Assembly (NCBI RefSeq): GCF_900148515.1
Contig: NZ_FRXN01000002.1
Coordinates: forward strand, 62,001 to 126,000
Length of the DNA: 64,000 bases
From: Algoriphagus zhangzhouensis
GTDB lineage: Bacteria > Bacteroidota > Bacteroidia > Cytophagales > Cyclobacteriaceae
Reading direction: 5' to 3'
Of the stretch, positions 1 through 8,345 are shown piece by piece. A program made the position numbers and the translations under genes. How positions within the stretch are numbered: position 1 is the first letter of the stretch; each line of letters opens with the position of its first letter. The notes under the pieces are model-generated. The model did no database searches. It was given only the letters and a program-made list of their open reading frames with translations, and was not told the DNA's origin.

Positions 1-754
1 ATTTACCCATTCGGGTAGATCCAGTTGCGGACACCAAAGGCACTCTGGTATCATGAGAAAGCATTTCTCCTACTTTATAATCTCCGATGATCAGAGAGGA
101 AACTCCTTCTGGCAAATCGTGCTTTTTGAAAATTTTACTGACAATATTCTGACAGGCTATACCTGATAAAGGAGCTTTTTCTGAAGGCTTCCACACGCAC
201 ACATCTCCACAAACCCAAGCCAAAGCAGTGTTCCAGGACCAAACAGCAACAGGGAAATTGAAGGCAGAAATAATTCCTACGATCCCAAGCGGATGCCATT
301 GCTCATACATTCTATGACCAGGACGCTCAGAATGCATGGTCAAACCATACAATTGACGGGAAAGACCTACTGCAAAATCACAGATATCAATCATTTCCTG
401 AACCTCACCCAAACCCTCTTGGTAGGATTTACCCATTTCATAGGAAACCAGCTTACCTAAATCTGCTTTTTTCTCTCTTAAAGCATTCCCGATTTCTCTG
501 ACAATTTCTCCTCTTTGCGGAGCAGGAACCAAACGCCACTTTTCAAAAGCTATTTGAGCTGCAGAGATTACTTCTTCATACGTTTCTGAACTAGCAACCT
601 GAACTTTTGCAATCACCTCCCCATCAGCTGGTGAAATCGAAGAAATATAGGATTCTCCTGAATCAAGCCACTTTTCACCCGTTGATACCCCAAGATTTTC
701 TTTTTGAATCCCGAGGTTTTTCAATGATTCAGCTATTCCAAATCTATCATTCAT
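1..754 (-). CDS. Aldehyde dehydrogenase, ALDH7 (aminoadipate-semialdehyde dehydrogenase-like), C-terminus cut by window
   Basis: This is a partial gene: 251 N-terminal residues read from an ATG at 754 to the left edge. The translation carries the ALDH7-type stretch HPLGIVGIISAFNFPVAVW (substrate and NAD channel region) and a WKPSEKAPLSG segment that binds the cofactor in this superfamily, followed by the glycine-rich SATGSTRMGK. The catalytic Cys and Glu would lie beyond the edge. ALDH7 enzymes oxidise alpha-aminoadipate semialdehyde / piperideine-6-carboxylate in lysine breakdown; the family is recognisable but the substrate is inferred. The next ATG (at 750) is out of frame, so 754 is the only sensible start. 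Confidence 0.85.
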   Translation of the reverse strand, partial: MNDRFGIAESLKNLGIQKENLGVSTGEKWLDSGESYISSISPADGEVIAKVQVASSETYEEVISAAQIAFEKWRLVPAPQRGEIVREIGNALREKKADLGKLVSYEMGKSYQEGLGEVQEMIDICDFAVGLSRQLYGLTMHSERPGHRMYEQWHPLGIVGIISAFNFPVAVWSWNTALAWVCGDVCVWKPSEKAPLSGIACQNIVSKIFKKHDLPEGVSSLIIGDYKVGEMLSHDTRVPLVSATGSTRMGK

Positions 755-815
755 GCTCTTATTATTTTGGATTATGACCAAAGCTAAAGAAATGGCTTTT
801 CCAGCCCAAAAGTTT

Positions 816-1847
816 CTACAAATCTTTATTGATCAATCTTATCGGATTGATCTTTCTGAATTTTTGTCGGAATTTTTCACTTACTGAGAGTTTGTATACT
901 AAGTTGATCCGATAATTACCCGTATTGACTGCCTGTTCAAAAGGACCATCCCGAACCAGCTCAACATTTTTAAAAATATAATTGGCATTGATGGAAAATC
1001 TCTCAGAGTTATAGCCAGCAAAACCCCTTAAAAAGTAAGTGGAAATTACTCCGACTTTCCTGAAACTCTGGGTGTCATTTTCCCAATCAGCAAATCCGAC
1101 GCTCAAATTGGCTGACGCCACCCCAGTTAGATAAAAGCCTTTCCCAAAGACCAAAGTACCAGCAAAACCAACATTGGGACCAGCTTGGAAATATTTTGCC
1201 CTTTGAAAATTCAGTTCAGTTTGAGCCTCTGTCGTAGGGATTAACAAGGAATCACCCCTCATGGACCCGCCATACATTTCAAAGCCTAAAAAAGGAGAAA
1301 ACGCAGAGCGCTTCTGGATCATGGATTGATTAAAAGACGCTTGAACTGATATTTTATCCCCATTGAATAAATAATTGAAATTGACTCCATACTGCCTCAG
1401 TTTCAAATCTTCTCGGAGATAGCTTTCACTGGAATTATTCAACTGATCCGCACTCAGGGTGTACCCGTTATAAAACTGACCAAAGAGATCAATGATCATC
1501 TTTTTAGGATAGACATGAGATTGAAGATCTAAATAAAACGGCCAGTTCTGTTGGCGATTTGGATTCATAAAACCCAAAGGCATCGCGAGATTTAAAGTAA
1601 AACGCTGATAGGTAAATCCAACTCCAAGGTTATTTCCTGAATTCGGCTCGAACACATACCTCCTAGTTTCTTTTGGGACGTAAACGACTAAATTGGTGTA
1701 CTTCTTAGAAAAATAGAATCTCAACCCCAGCAACTCGGGATGTTCTTCCACATAATTGGAATCAAAGCTTGATTTCTGTGCCCTAAGATTTGACACATTC
1801 ATAAAAAAAATAACTCCCAAAAGTCCTAATCCTATTCTAAGGCGCAT
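816..1847 (-). CDS. DUF4421 family outer-membrane beta-barrel protein
   Basis: The 343-residue protein begins with a Sec signal peptide (MRLRIGLGLLGVIFFMNVSNLRAQ, cleavage after LRAQ at about residue 24). After this come alternating hydrophobic/aromatic strands typical of a barrel. Segments such as NNLGVGFTYQRFTLNLAMP and FYLDLQSHVYPKKMIIDLFGQF match my memory of the Bacteroidota DUF4421 family, whose function is unknown. It is expected in the outer membrane. It ends 62 bp before the aldehyde dehydrogenase start on the same strand, so they may be co-transcribed. A strong hairpin lies just upstream (1894-1918), separating it from the preceding unit. Confidence 0.75.
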   Translation of the reverse strand: MRLRIGLGLLGVIFFMNVSNLRAQKSSFDSNYVEEHPELLGLRFYFSKKYTNLVVYVPKETRRYVFEPNSGNNLGVGFTYQRFTLNLAMPLGFMNPNRQQNWPFYLDLQSHVYPKKMIIDLFGQFYNGYTLSADQLNNSSESYLREDLKLRQYGVNFNYLFNGDKISVQASFNQSMIQKRSAFSPFLGFEMYGGSMRGDSLLIPTTEAQTELNFQRAKYFQAGPNVGFAGTLVFGKGFYLTGVASANLSVGFADWENDTQSFRKVGVISTYFLRGFAGYNSERFSINANYIFKNVELVRDGPFEQAVNTGNYRINLVYKLSVSEKFRQKFRKINPIRLINKDL

Positions 1848-1893
1848 ATTTAGATTATTTCACTCCTAAATTCCGAAATATTCATGCAAAAAA

Positions 1894-1918
1894 AAATCCG
1901 GGTGGTCGACCCGGATTT
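1894..1918 (-). terminator. Rho-independent terminator hairpin
   Basis: A perfect 10-bp stem (AAATCCGGGT / ACCCGGATTT) encloses the loop GGTCG. The + strand carries nine consecutive A from 1888, giving a long U tract on the minus strand. It ends minus-strand transcripts coming from 2133 or from the gene-free stretch between. Confidence 0.8.
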
Positions 1919-2132
1919 CTTTAGAAAACATATAGAGTTCGAAAATTAGAGGTGTTAAAACCTCGGGATTTAAAAAGAATAGTTGACAAAAGTTGTTTAA
2001 TCACCTCAATAAAATTACGAAGTGATTTTAATTTTCCAAATTATTTATTGGATTATTTAGATTGAAAAGAATAAAAATAATGAATATAAATAGTGCGCCA
2101 AGCTTAATATACAGCTAACCCATTCCGTATTA
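1919..2132. other. Gene-free A+T-rich stretch between a terminator and a gene end
   Basis: No ORF with coding character was seen on either strand here. The minus-strand gene ending at 2133 reads through about 210 bp of A+T-rich sequence before reaching the hairpin at 1894-1918. That leaves room for a long 3' untranslated region or a small minus-strand RNA, but no known RNA family was recognised. Confidence 0.3.
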
Positions 2133-2834
2133 TCACTTCCCTAGTCCAAGCCAATTCCAGAAGCCACCAGACTCCTTTTTTCGAAATTTGAGAGAAATAT
2201 TATGACCTCTATTTCTTTTGATGTATTTGAATAATTCAGGCCGGGGTAGCGTATTGATCTTCACTCCAGAAATAAATGAAGCGATAGGCAAACTCAATTG
2301 ATCTCGATGAGAATAGGTAGTTAGTATCTCTGACCATTTTTCTTCCAATTTTTTCACCTCGGGAGACTTATCACGAATAACGACCATCGTTTCAAAAAGC
2401 CCCCCATCATCCTTGTAACCCATTTCTTTGGCGTAATTCAAAGTTCTTTCTATGTTTTCAGCCAAATCTTTTTTCTTCCTCAAAATCTCTTTCCCCTCTT
2501 CCTCCAAACTCGATCTTTTGGGGTGTTGGCAGGTCAAAAAACCTCCTTTATAATACTTATCCAGAAATAGTTGAGGATCCTGAATAAGCTCCATATTTCC
2601 ATCCATATAGATAGTCACATCATATCCTGAAGTATTGTCCACACTATTGATTTTCAAAAGCCGTTGTTGCTTTATGGGATTTTCTCCCTTGGACAACAAC
2701 TTGGTTTCCCAACCGTCCACTTTCAAATTTTCTTGATCAGTAAACAACCAAAAATCGAAGCCCTCATACTTCTTCACTGGCTTGATACTGTCGTAGTTAT
2801 TGGTGACTACAGAATAGATAAGTGTATTTGTCAT
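2133..2834 (-). CDS. TOD1/MUCI70-like (DUF616) putative glycosyltransferase
   Basis: The protein has 233 residues from an ATG at 2834; a TTG further upstream (2861) opens a longer frame, but the added residues look non-native and the ATG gives the expected beta-strand start MTNTLIYSVVTNNYD. Features seen: the FWLFTD segment near residue 28, and YDVTIYMDGNMEL near 71-83, whose DxN replaces a DxD-like metal site. A late SHRDQLSLP segment is common in this group. DUF616 proteins are GT-A-fold glycosyltransferase-like proteins acting on surface polysaccharides; acceptor and donor are unknown. It is separated by a short divergent gap from a FkbM methyltransferase, consistent with a polysaccharide or glycan role. 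Confidence 0.65.
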   Translation of the reverse strand: MTNTLIYSVVTNNYDSIKPVKKYEGFDFWLFTDQENLKVDGWETKLLSKGENPIKQQRLLKINSVDNTSGYDVTIYMDGNMELIQDPQLFLDKYYKGGFLTCQHPKRSSLEEEGKEILRKKKDLAENIERTLNYAKEMGYKDDGGLFETMVVIRDKSPEVKKLEEKWSEILTTYSHRDQLSLPIASFISGVKINTLPRPELFKYIKRNRGHNISLKFRKKESGGFWNWLGLGK

Positions 2835-2970
2835 GAGTAAAAAGCAAGCATTTTGCCCCAAGTCTTAGATGTATTTAAATGAACTAAAACCAGTCTGGCT
2901 AAAATATTTGGTTATTTTTCGATTTCTTTAAACTAGAATTACCAGCCGCAAATTAGAAAATTACAGCTTC

Positions 2971-3798
2971 ATGCTAAAACATCAAGTAAAGTCTGCTTTC
3001 AAAGCGTTTTGGAAGAAACTCAGATTCGATTTAAGTGCCAATGACAACCCGATTTTTATAGGATTTTATAAAAATTTCTACAAACCAAAACCTGGTAGTC
3101 TTTCCGAGTTTCTTTCGGAATATTCACTTTCCAAGAAAGGGGACTTTTATGTGATTCAGATTGGAGCCAATGATGGGATCACTCACGACCCTATCCACAA
3201 ATTCATCAAAAGAGACCGCTGGAAAGGCGTGTTATTAGAGCCTCAACCTGATGTTTTCAATAATGAGCTCAAGAGAATCTACCAATACAATGAGGGCTTG
3301 ACTCCTATTTGTGCTGCTATCGGAAAAGAAGATGGAAGCCAAAAGCTCTACAAAATCGGATTTTCAGATATGCGCTGGGCAACGGGTTTAGCCTCCTTTT
3401 CTTTGGAAAAAATCCAGGAACACTATGACAGTGGTGTTGTATCGATGAATTGTAAAAAGTACGGTTTGGAGATCCCCTCCGATCCTGAAATGCAAATCAA
3501 AGCAGTAGACGTAGAAGTCATCTCACCAGAAACTTTAATCAAAAAATATGGTGTATCCCGAATTGATCTTTTGCAAATAGATGCAGAAGGATATGATTTA
3601 CAGGTGATTTTGATTTTTGAAATTGAAAAGACTCAACCCCAAGCCATCATTTTTGAAAATGAAAACCTCCCTCAAGAGGATCTGGAGAAATGCTATCATC
3701 TTTTAAGAGACAATGGCTATCAACTTCAAAAATTTGGCAGAGATACGCTGGCTATGAAAAATCCTCCAGAGCAATTCCAGAGATTCTTCAAAGCTTAA
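2971..3798 (+). CDS. FkbM family SAM-dependent methyltransferase
   Basis: The 275-residue protein contains the SAM-binding loop VIQIGANDG (about residues 61-69), an acidic post-II EPQP, and the FkbM hallmark IDLLQIDAEGYDLQVI near residues 199-213, followed by a strand with FENENLP. FkbM-family enzymes O-methylate sugars or small molecules and often sit among glycosyltransferases. The gene is flanked by a DUF616 protein and a GT2 enzyme, which suggests methylation of a surface glycan, an inference only. Its stop codon overlaps the end of the convergent glycosyltransferase by 4 nt. Confidence 0.85.
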   Translation: MLKHQVKSAFKAFWKKLRFDLSANDNPIFIGFYKNFYKPKPGSLSEFLSEYSLSKKGDFYVIQIGANDGITHDPIHKFIKRDRWKGVLLEPQPDVFNNELKRIYQYNEGLTPICAAIGKEDGSQKLYKIGFSDMRWATGLASFSLEKIQEHYDSGVVSMNCKKYGLEIPSDPEMQIKAVDVEVISPETLIKKYGVSRIDLLQIDAEGYDLQVILIFEIEKTQPQAIIFENENLPQEDLEKCYHLLRDNGYQLQKFGRDTLAMKNPPEQFQRFFKA

Positions 3799-4505
3799 AT
3801 CTTATCCAAACCTTTCCAATATTTTAAGAAATAGTACTTCAGAGGATTTTTGTATTTCAGCTGCTTCCAAGGGCGGCTTCCATGCGGCCTATGCCAAACT
3901 GGAGCATCCATCAGTACATAATTCTCAAAACCGCTTTCCAAAGCTTGAGATGATATAAAAGTATCATACCAATCTTTTGCGTCATCCAACCCAGTAAAAT
4001 CATAGGCATTCAAAAAACTTTGTGAAAATAGCGTACAGCAAAAGCTCAGGCTCCTTTTGGTATTGATTTCAGCCTCTTTTCTCCCTTTGAATTTCAAATA
4101 AGGAAAATTGACAACTCCAGCCTCGTCCACAGTTACGGACCCTGTCAGACCAGATGACTGATGGGAATCTTGATGAGCCAAAAGTTTGCTGATCGTATCT
4201 TTTTTCACCACCACATCAGACTCGATTACCAAAAGAGGCAAGCTCATATCTAAGGCTTTTTTCTGAGAAACCTGAAGCACCAGCTTGTAATTTGGAGATG
4301 GATGATCAGTGATATCCTCTAGATGAACCAGTTCATACCCGATTTCACCTTTGTTCTTTTCTAGCTCAGCTTTGGTTTCCTCAGTACTAAAATCATTGAA
4401 AATAATATGATGCACTTTTACATCAGATGCTGCTATGGCTTTCGCAGTATCTAAGGTAGTTTCAATGGAGTTTTTGACTGGGGTGATGACGAGAACTTCT
4501 GACAT
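3795..4505 (-). CDS. Glycosyltransferase family 2-like protein
   Basis: The 236-residue protein starts MSEVLVITPVKN, the first beta strand of a GT-A fold, with HHIIFNDFSTEET (nucleotide-binding Asp) near 32-44. A metal-site equivalent appears in LLVIESDVVV near 91-100, where E-x-D replaces the usual DxD. A C-terminal acceptor region contains DDAKDWYDTFIS. It probably transfers a sugar to a surface glycan; the product cannot be named. It lies downstream of no obvious operon partner: a terminator hairpin (4553-4576) separates it from the aminotransferase. Confidence 0.7.
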   Translation of the reverse strand: MSEVLVITPVKNSIETTLDTAKAIAASDVKVHHIIFNDFSTEETKAELEKNKGEIGYELVHLEDITDHPSPNYKLVLQVSQKKALDMSLPLLVIESDVVVKKDTISKLLAHQDSHQSSGLTGSVTVDEAGVVNFPYLKFKGRKEAEINTKRSLSFCCTLFSQSFLNAYDFTGLDDAKDWYDTFISSQALESGFENYVLMDAPVWHRPHGSRPWKQLKYKNPLKYYFLKYWKGLDKI

Positions 4506-4552
4506 AGTAAAAATTTCTCCAAAAATAAGCCTTTCTGAACAGGCAAAAAAAT

Positions 4553-4576
4553 AACCCCAGCCTCTCGACTGGGGTT
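4553..4576 (-). terminator. Rho-independent terminator after the aminotransferase gene
   Basis: An 8-bp stem (AACCCCAG / CTGGGGTT) with loop CCTCTCGA is followed on the minus strand by a T-rich tract (seven consecutive A plus ATA on the + strand). It lies 9 bp beyond the stop codon at 4585. Confidence 0.85.
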
Positions 4577-4584
4577 TTGTATGA

Positions 4585-5787
4585 TTAGGCTAGCTCGCCC
4601 AATGCTTTTTTGATTCGCTTCATCGCTTCAACCAATTCCTCTTCAGAGGCTGCATAACTCAATCTTACACAGTTTGGAGCTCCAAAAGCAGCACCAGTTA
4701 CAAGAGATACATTTGCGATATCCAAAAGATAAAGACAAAGATCATCTGCGTCTTTCACGGTATGTCCATGAGCTGATTTACCAAAGAATGCAGTCACATC
4801 TGGGAAGAAATAGAACGCTCCCTCAGGGATATGTGTTTTGATTCCTGGAATCTCCTGAAGTAATTCCAAAACTATAGCTCTTCTTTTGAAATAAGCATCC
4901 GCCATATCTTTGGAAGGCTGCTGATCACCTGCAATTCCAGCAAGAGCAGCTCTTTGAGCGATACCGGTACCACCAGAAGTAAACTGACCCTGGATTTTCT
5001 CTACAGCTTTAGCGATAGCCAAAGGAGCACAGATGTACCCAACTCTCCATCCTGTCATGGCATATCCTTTGGAGAAACCATTCACAGTGATCGTTCTTTC
5101 GAACATTCCCGGAAGAGAAGCAATACTGAAGTTTTTACCTGTGAAGTTGATCAATTCATAGATCTCATCAGCGATTACTACCAAGTTTTCTCTCTTTTTC
5201 ACTACCTCAGCGATAGCTTCCAACTCAGACTGGCTGAATACAGATCCTGTGGGATTACAAGGAGAAGAATAGATAATTGCTTTTGTTTTATCAGTCAAAG
5301 CAGCTTCCAATTGCTCCGCAGTAGCTTTGAAGTTGTTTTCCAAAGTCCCTTCGATTAGAACTGGAACACCACCAGCCAATTTGATGATCTCAGCATAACT
5401 TACCCAGTAAGGGGAAAAGATCACTACTTCATCGCCTTCATTGATCAGACACATGAACGTATTGGCAATGGAATGCTTGGCTCCGGTGGATACAACGATG
5501 TTTTCTGCTTTCGCTTCAGAGATATTGTTTTCCTCTCTTAATTTCTTTGCGATAGCTTCTCTCAGATCCTGATATCCGGCCACAGGAGGATATGAGAAAT
5601 ACTTTCCTTCGTCGATAGCAGCCTTAGCAGCTTCCTGAATATGTTTGGGGGTTTTGAAATCTGGCTCACCAAGGCTTAGCCCGATGATATCGATTCCCTG
5701 AGATTTCAGCTCTCTGGCTTTTTTTGCCATTGCTAGAGTAGCTGACTCTTCCATATTCAAGATGCGATCTGATAGAATAGAATTCAT
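4585..5787 (-). CDS. aspC: Aspartate aminotransferase (class I PLP aminotransferase)
   Basis: The 400-residue cytosolic enzyme interconverts aspartate + 2-oxoglutarate with oxaloacetate + glutamate. Visible hallmarks are SPCNPTG (about 175-181), the PLP-contacting ADEIYE near 206-211, the Schiff-base lysine K240 in NGFSKGYAMTGWRVGY, and the C-terminal Arg in CVRLSYA that binds the substrate carboxylate. Length and layout match subgroup I-gamma aspartate (or aspartate/prephenate) aminotransferases; prephenate activity cannot be excluded. A single-gene unit bounded by a promoter at 5816-5850 and a terminator at 4553-4576. Confidence 0.88.
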   Translation of the reverse strand: MNSILSDRILNMEESATLAMAKKARELKSQGIDIIGLSLGEPDFKTPKHIQEAAKAAIDEGKYFSYPPVAGYQDLREAIAKKLREENNISEAKAENIVVSTGAKHSIANTFMCLINEGDEVVIFSPYWVSYAEIIKLAGGVPVLIEGTLENNFKATAEQLEAALTDKTKAIIYSSPCNPTGSVFSQSELEAIAEVVKKRENLVVIADEIYELINFTGKNFSIASLPGMFERTITVNGFSKGYAMTGWRVGYICAPLAIAKAVEKIQGQFTSGGTGIAQRAALAGIAGDQQPSKDMADAYFKRRAIVLELLQEIPGIKTHIPEGAFYFFPDVTAFFGKSAHGHTVKDADDLCLYLLDIANVSLVTGAAFGAPNCVRLSYAASEEELVEAMKRIKKALGELA

Positions 5788-5815
5788 TTTTGTTTCGTGT
5801 TTTTTACAAATTCCA

Positions 5816-5850
5816 CAAAAATAGACAGAAGATTATAAATTCTAAACAAA
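5816..5850 (-). promoter_or_regulatory. Bacteroidota-type promoter of the aminotransferase gene
   Basis: Read on the minus strand, TATTTTTG (5823 to 5816) matches the -7 consensus TAnnTTTG, and TTTG (5850 to 5847) lies 23 nt upstream as a -33 element. The spacing is at the long end of the known range. Transcription would begin about 20 nt before the ATG at 5787. Confidence 0.45.
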
Positions 5851-5874
5851 GCGCTGCATTTGATGACGAAATGT

Positions 5875-5882
5875 TATTTTTG
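5875..5882 (+). promoter_or_regulatory. Candidate -7 promoter element for the exported MORN-like gene
   Basis: TATTTTTG fits the consensus TAnnTTTG and sits 38 nt before the ATG at 5921. No -33 element at the usual spacing was found (a TTTG lies only 12 nt upstream), so confidence is limited. Confidence 0.35.
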
Positions 5883-5920
5883 GATAAAATAGACCGAACA
5901 GAATTCCGTTTTTTGAGTAT

Positions 5921-6775
5921 ATGAGGCGTTTTTATTTCATTCTTCTGATTTCTCTTTTTTCCCTAAAGCTTGCAAAAGCCCAAACGGAGGAGAAAAAAAC
6001 CGATCCGGATTCCTCAGGAGTAGTTGATTCATCCCTACTTCCTACGACTATGCCCTTGCTGCTTTTCGATGATCAAGCAGAGAAAGAGGAGAAAAAAGAA
6101 AAGAAGAAAAAGGCTAGAAAAAATATTTGGTTTGGAATAAAAACCCAAAGAGCATTCACCAGAAGTAATCTTCGAGGTCAGGATATCTATGAGTATTTTA
6201 ACTATACAGATGTAGAAAGAAGACCCGATCCATATATCAGAGATGTGTATTGGTTTGACCCAAAAGACAGAGCGATCAAAGATGAAGGCTATGTTTTGGG
6301 AACAGGCTACTTACTTCACGGGCCTTATGAAAGACGTGTCAATGATGTGGTTGTAGAAAGTGGGATGTATTATTATGGGACAAAGCATAAGACCTGGATG
6401 CTTTTTGATTCCCAAAATGTATTGCAGGACAAAAACCATTTCCAGGAAGGCTGGCCCAGAGAATCAAGGATTTCTTATTACAATCGATCCACAAATACCA
6501 TCGAAGAAATTACACCAGTCCAATATGGATTGGCTGAAGGCAATTATTTTTATTTCTATGAAGACCGTCAAGTCGCTGTAACAGGCGAATTCCAATACGG
6601 TGAGAAAGTTGGCCTTTGGACGGAATATTGGGACACCAATAATGCCCGTGCAATTCGAAAGCGAGAAATTCAATATCCTGAAAACCCGTACGACGATGAT
6701 TTCAAACCTTTTATTCGAGCAGAATGGGATAAAGACGGGAATCTGGTTTATCGAAGTGATCGAGCCACGAATTAG
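5921..6775 (+). CDS. Exported protein with MORN/YwqK-like repeats
   Basis: The 284-residue protein has a Sec signal peptide (MRRFYFILLISLFSLKLAKAQ). A strongly charged linker rich in Lys and Glu follows (about residues 52-67). The C-terminal half contains short beta repeats of the form LHGPYERRVND, ESGMYYYGTKHKTWMLFD, AEGNYFYFYEDRQ, TGEFQYGEKVGLWTEYWD. These resemble MORN/YwqK-type repeats (G.y..g.k.G.W..y), usually interaction modules. It is expected in the periplasm or on the outer membrane; no enzymatic motif was found. The assignment to a repeat class is by eye and the role is unknown. Confidence 0.55.
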   Translation: MRRFYFILLISLFSLKLAKAQTEEKKTDPDSSGVVDSSLLPTTMPLLLFDDQAEKEEKKEKKKKARKNIWFGIKTQRAFTRSNLRGQDIYEYFNYTDVERRPDPYIRDVYWFDPKDRAIKDEGYVLGTGYLLHGPYERRVNDVVVESGMYYYGTKHKTWMLFDSQNVLQDKNHFQEGWPRESRISYYNRSTNTIEEITPVQYGLAEGNYFYFYEDRQVAVTGEFQYGEKVGLWTEYWDTNNARAIRKREIQYPENPYDDDFKPFIRAEWDKDGNLVYRSDRATN

Positions 6776-6778
6776 GCT

Positions 6779-7135
6779 CTAATAAAAAGCGTCTTCAAAT
6801 TGACGAAAGTTGATATTTCCGTGCTTGTCTTTATACACGCCGACTATATCAAAGCGAATATCTTTATGCCAATCAATCTCATGGATGTAGGCATCAGCAG
6901 CTTTGACCAAAAGTTTCTTTTTAGAGAAATCGACAAATTCCTCCGCATAACCAAAACCTGTACCTGATCGATACTTGACTTCTACGAAAATGAGAAGTCC
7001 TTTGTATTCCATGATCAAGTCTATTTCAGCATGCTTGTAGCGGTAATTTTGCGCCAAAAGCACATATCCTTTGCTCTGCAACCACTGAGAGGCAAGCATT
7101 TCAGCCCTATTCCCCAAATCATTATGCTCAGCCAT
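6779..7135 (-). CDS. yraN: YraN/UPF0102 family nuclease-fold protein
   Basis: The 118-residue protein from the ATG at 7135 has the compact restriction-nuclease-like fold of UPF0102: N-terminal helix LGNRAEMLASQWLQSKGY, then the catalytic-type signature HAEIDLIMEYKGLLIFVEVKYR (E37, D39, E52, K54). In-frame codons further upstream extend to 7294 but overlap lipB and look non-native, so the ATG is chosen. YraN proteins are widely conserved, with a suspected DNA-processing role. The stop lies 3 bp from the end of the convergent MORN-like gene. Its start is 82 bp from the divergent lipB. Confidence 0.8.
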   Translation of the reverse strand: MAEHNDLGNRAEMLASQWLQSKGYVLLAQNYRYKHAEIDLIMEYKGLLIFVEVKYRSGTGFGYAEEFVDFSKKKLLVKAADAYIHEIDWHKDIRFDIVGVYKDKHGNINFRQFEDAFY

Positions 7136-7216
7136 CCGAATATTGTTTAATTTTGAAAAATCGTAGAACGAAATCAGCCAGATGTGGGTTAAAAAGTACC
7201 CATCCCAAAAAAGCAG

Positions 7217-7939
7217 ATGAACGAAATTATTAATAAAAAGGTGGAATTCCGAGACTTGGGTAAAATGGACTACCAAGACGCCTGGGATTATCAAGAAGAA
7301 CTTTTCGCAAAAACAATTGCTTTAAAAATCCAAAACCGAAACCTTCCAGCAGAGGAACAAACTCCGACTCCAAACTACCTGCTATTTGTAGAACATCCCC
7401 ATGTTTATACTCTAGGTAAAAGTGGGAAAGAGGAAAACTTGCTTTTGGATGAGAAAGGGTTGGAAGATCATCACGCCACTTATTACAAAATCAATCGGGG
7501 CGGAGATATCACGTACCATGGCCCCGGTCAACTGGTAGGCTATCCTCTATTGGATTTGGATAATTTCTTCACAGACATTCACAAGTACCTTCGGTTCCTT
7601 GAAGAGGCAATCATTTTGACTCTTGCTGATTACGGAATTGAAGCTGGAAGAATCGATGGATTAACTGGCGTTTGGCTGGATCATGTAGATCAGAAAAACC
7701 CTCGAAAAATCTGCGCCATGGGCGTCAAGTCCTCCAGATGGGTAACAATGCATGGATTTGCTTTCAACGTGAATGCTGATCTTTCTTACTTTGGGAACAT
7801 CATCCCTTGCGGAATAGATGATAAGGCAGTAACATCTTTAGAAAAAGAATTGGGTAAAAAAATCGACTTGAACGAAGTCAAAGAAAAGGTCAAAAAGCAC
7901 TTAGCGGACCTTTTTGAAATGGAATTGATTGAAGCATGA
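7217..7939 (+). CDS. lipB: Octanoyltransferase (lipoyl(octanoyl) transferase)
   Basis: LipB moves octanoate from acyl carrier protein to the lipoyl domains of 2-oxoacid dehydrogenases and glycine cleavage H protein, the first step of lipoate synthesis. The 240-residue sequence shows the LipB signature RGGDITYHGPGQLVGYP (94-110), the active-site lysine K164 (RKICAMGVKSS) and the catalytic cysteine C198 (NIIPCGID) at the same spacing as in E. coli. It overlaps the next gene by 4 nt (ATGA). Functionally it relates to the glycine cleavage gene gcvP found elsewhere in this window. Confidence 0.95.
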   Translation: MNEIINKKVEFRDLGKMDYQDAWDYQEELFAKTIALKIQNRNLPAEEQTPTPNYLLFVEHPHVYTLGKSGKEENLLLDEKGLEDHHATYYKINRGGDITYHGPGQLVGYPLLDLDNFFTDIHKYLRFLEEAIILTLADYGIEAGRIDGLTGVWLDHVDQKNPRKICAMGVKSSRWVTMHGFAFNVNADLSYFGNIIPCGIDDKAVTSLEKELGKKIDLNEVKEKVKKHLADLFEMELIEA

Positions 7940-8337
7940 AAAAAGATATAGATTTCTCTCCTGTGACTGGAGTAAAATTGGCGATCGCCAAAGAAGAAAC
8001 TAAAAACGGGACAGAATGGGGAGTTTACATCATCAATTTGAATTTGATTGAGCTCAATACAGTGATGATTACTTCCAAAGGATATGGAGAACTGGATGGT
8101 GAAATGCGTAAAACATCCACGCTACGACATATGATTCAGGAATTGGGTGCTCAAAGTATTGCCAAAATAGAACCTATTGATCCTGCAGTTTTTGCTTTGA
8201 CCAATGAGTTTTGGGTTAGCTACTATATCCTTGACCAGATATTTGACAAAAAGTTTATATTTACTTCAGGCAGTTTTGACCCCTCGCTGCAACAGATGAT
8301 ACCCGAATTGGGGTTGGAAGGGGTTTTACATAGTTAA
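7936..8337 (+). CDS. Small conserved hypothetical protein, translationally coupled to lipB
   Basis: A 133-residue protein with no signal peptide, no membrane segment and no motif that I recognise. It appears as a mixed alpha/beta domain: MKKDIDFSPVTGVKLAIAKEE, then strands WGVYIINLNL and MITSKGYG, then KTSTLRHMIQELG and a hydrophobic WVSYYILDQIF segment. The ATG overlaps the lipB stop by 4 nt and the exonuclease gene follows 8 nt later, so these three are very likely one transcript. Codon use resembles that of its neighbours, so it is probably a real core gene. Function unknown. Confidence 0.65.
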   Translation: MKKDIDFSPVTGVKLAIAKEETKNGTEWGVYIINLNLIELNTVMITSKGYGELDGEMRKTSTLRHMIQELGAQSIAKIEPIDPAVFALTNEFWVSYYILDQIFDKKFIFTSGSFDPSLQQMIPELGLEGVLHS

Positions 8338-8345
8338 GTAGAGTC

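Noticed and set aside
7136..7294. N-terminal extension of YraN up to 7294
   Set aside because: Overlaps the lipB start and gives hydrophobic non-family sequence; ATG 7135 gives the family start.
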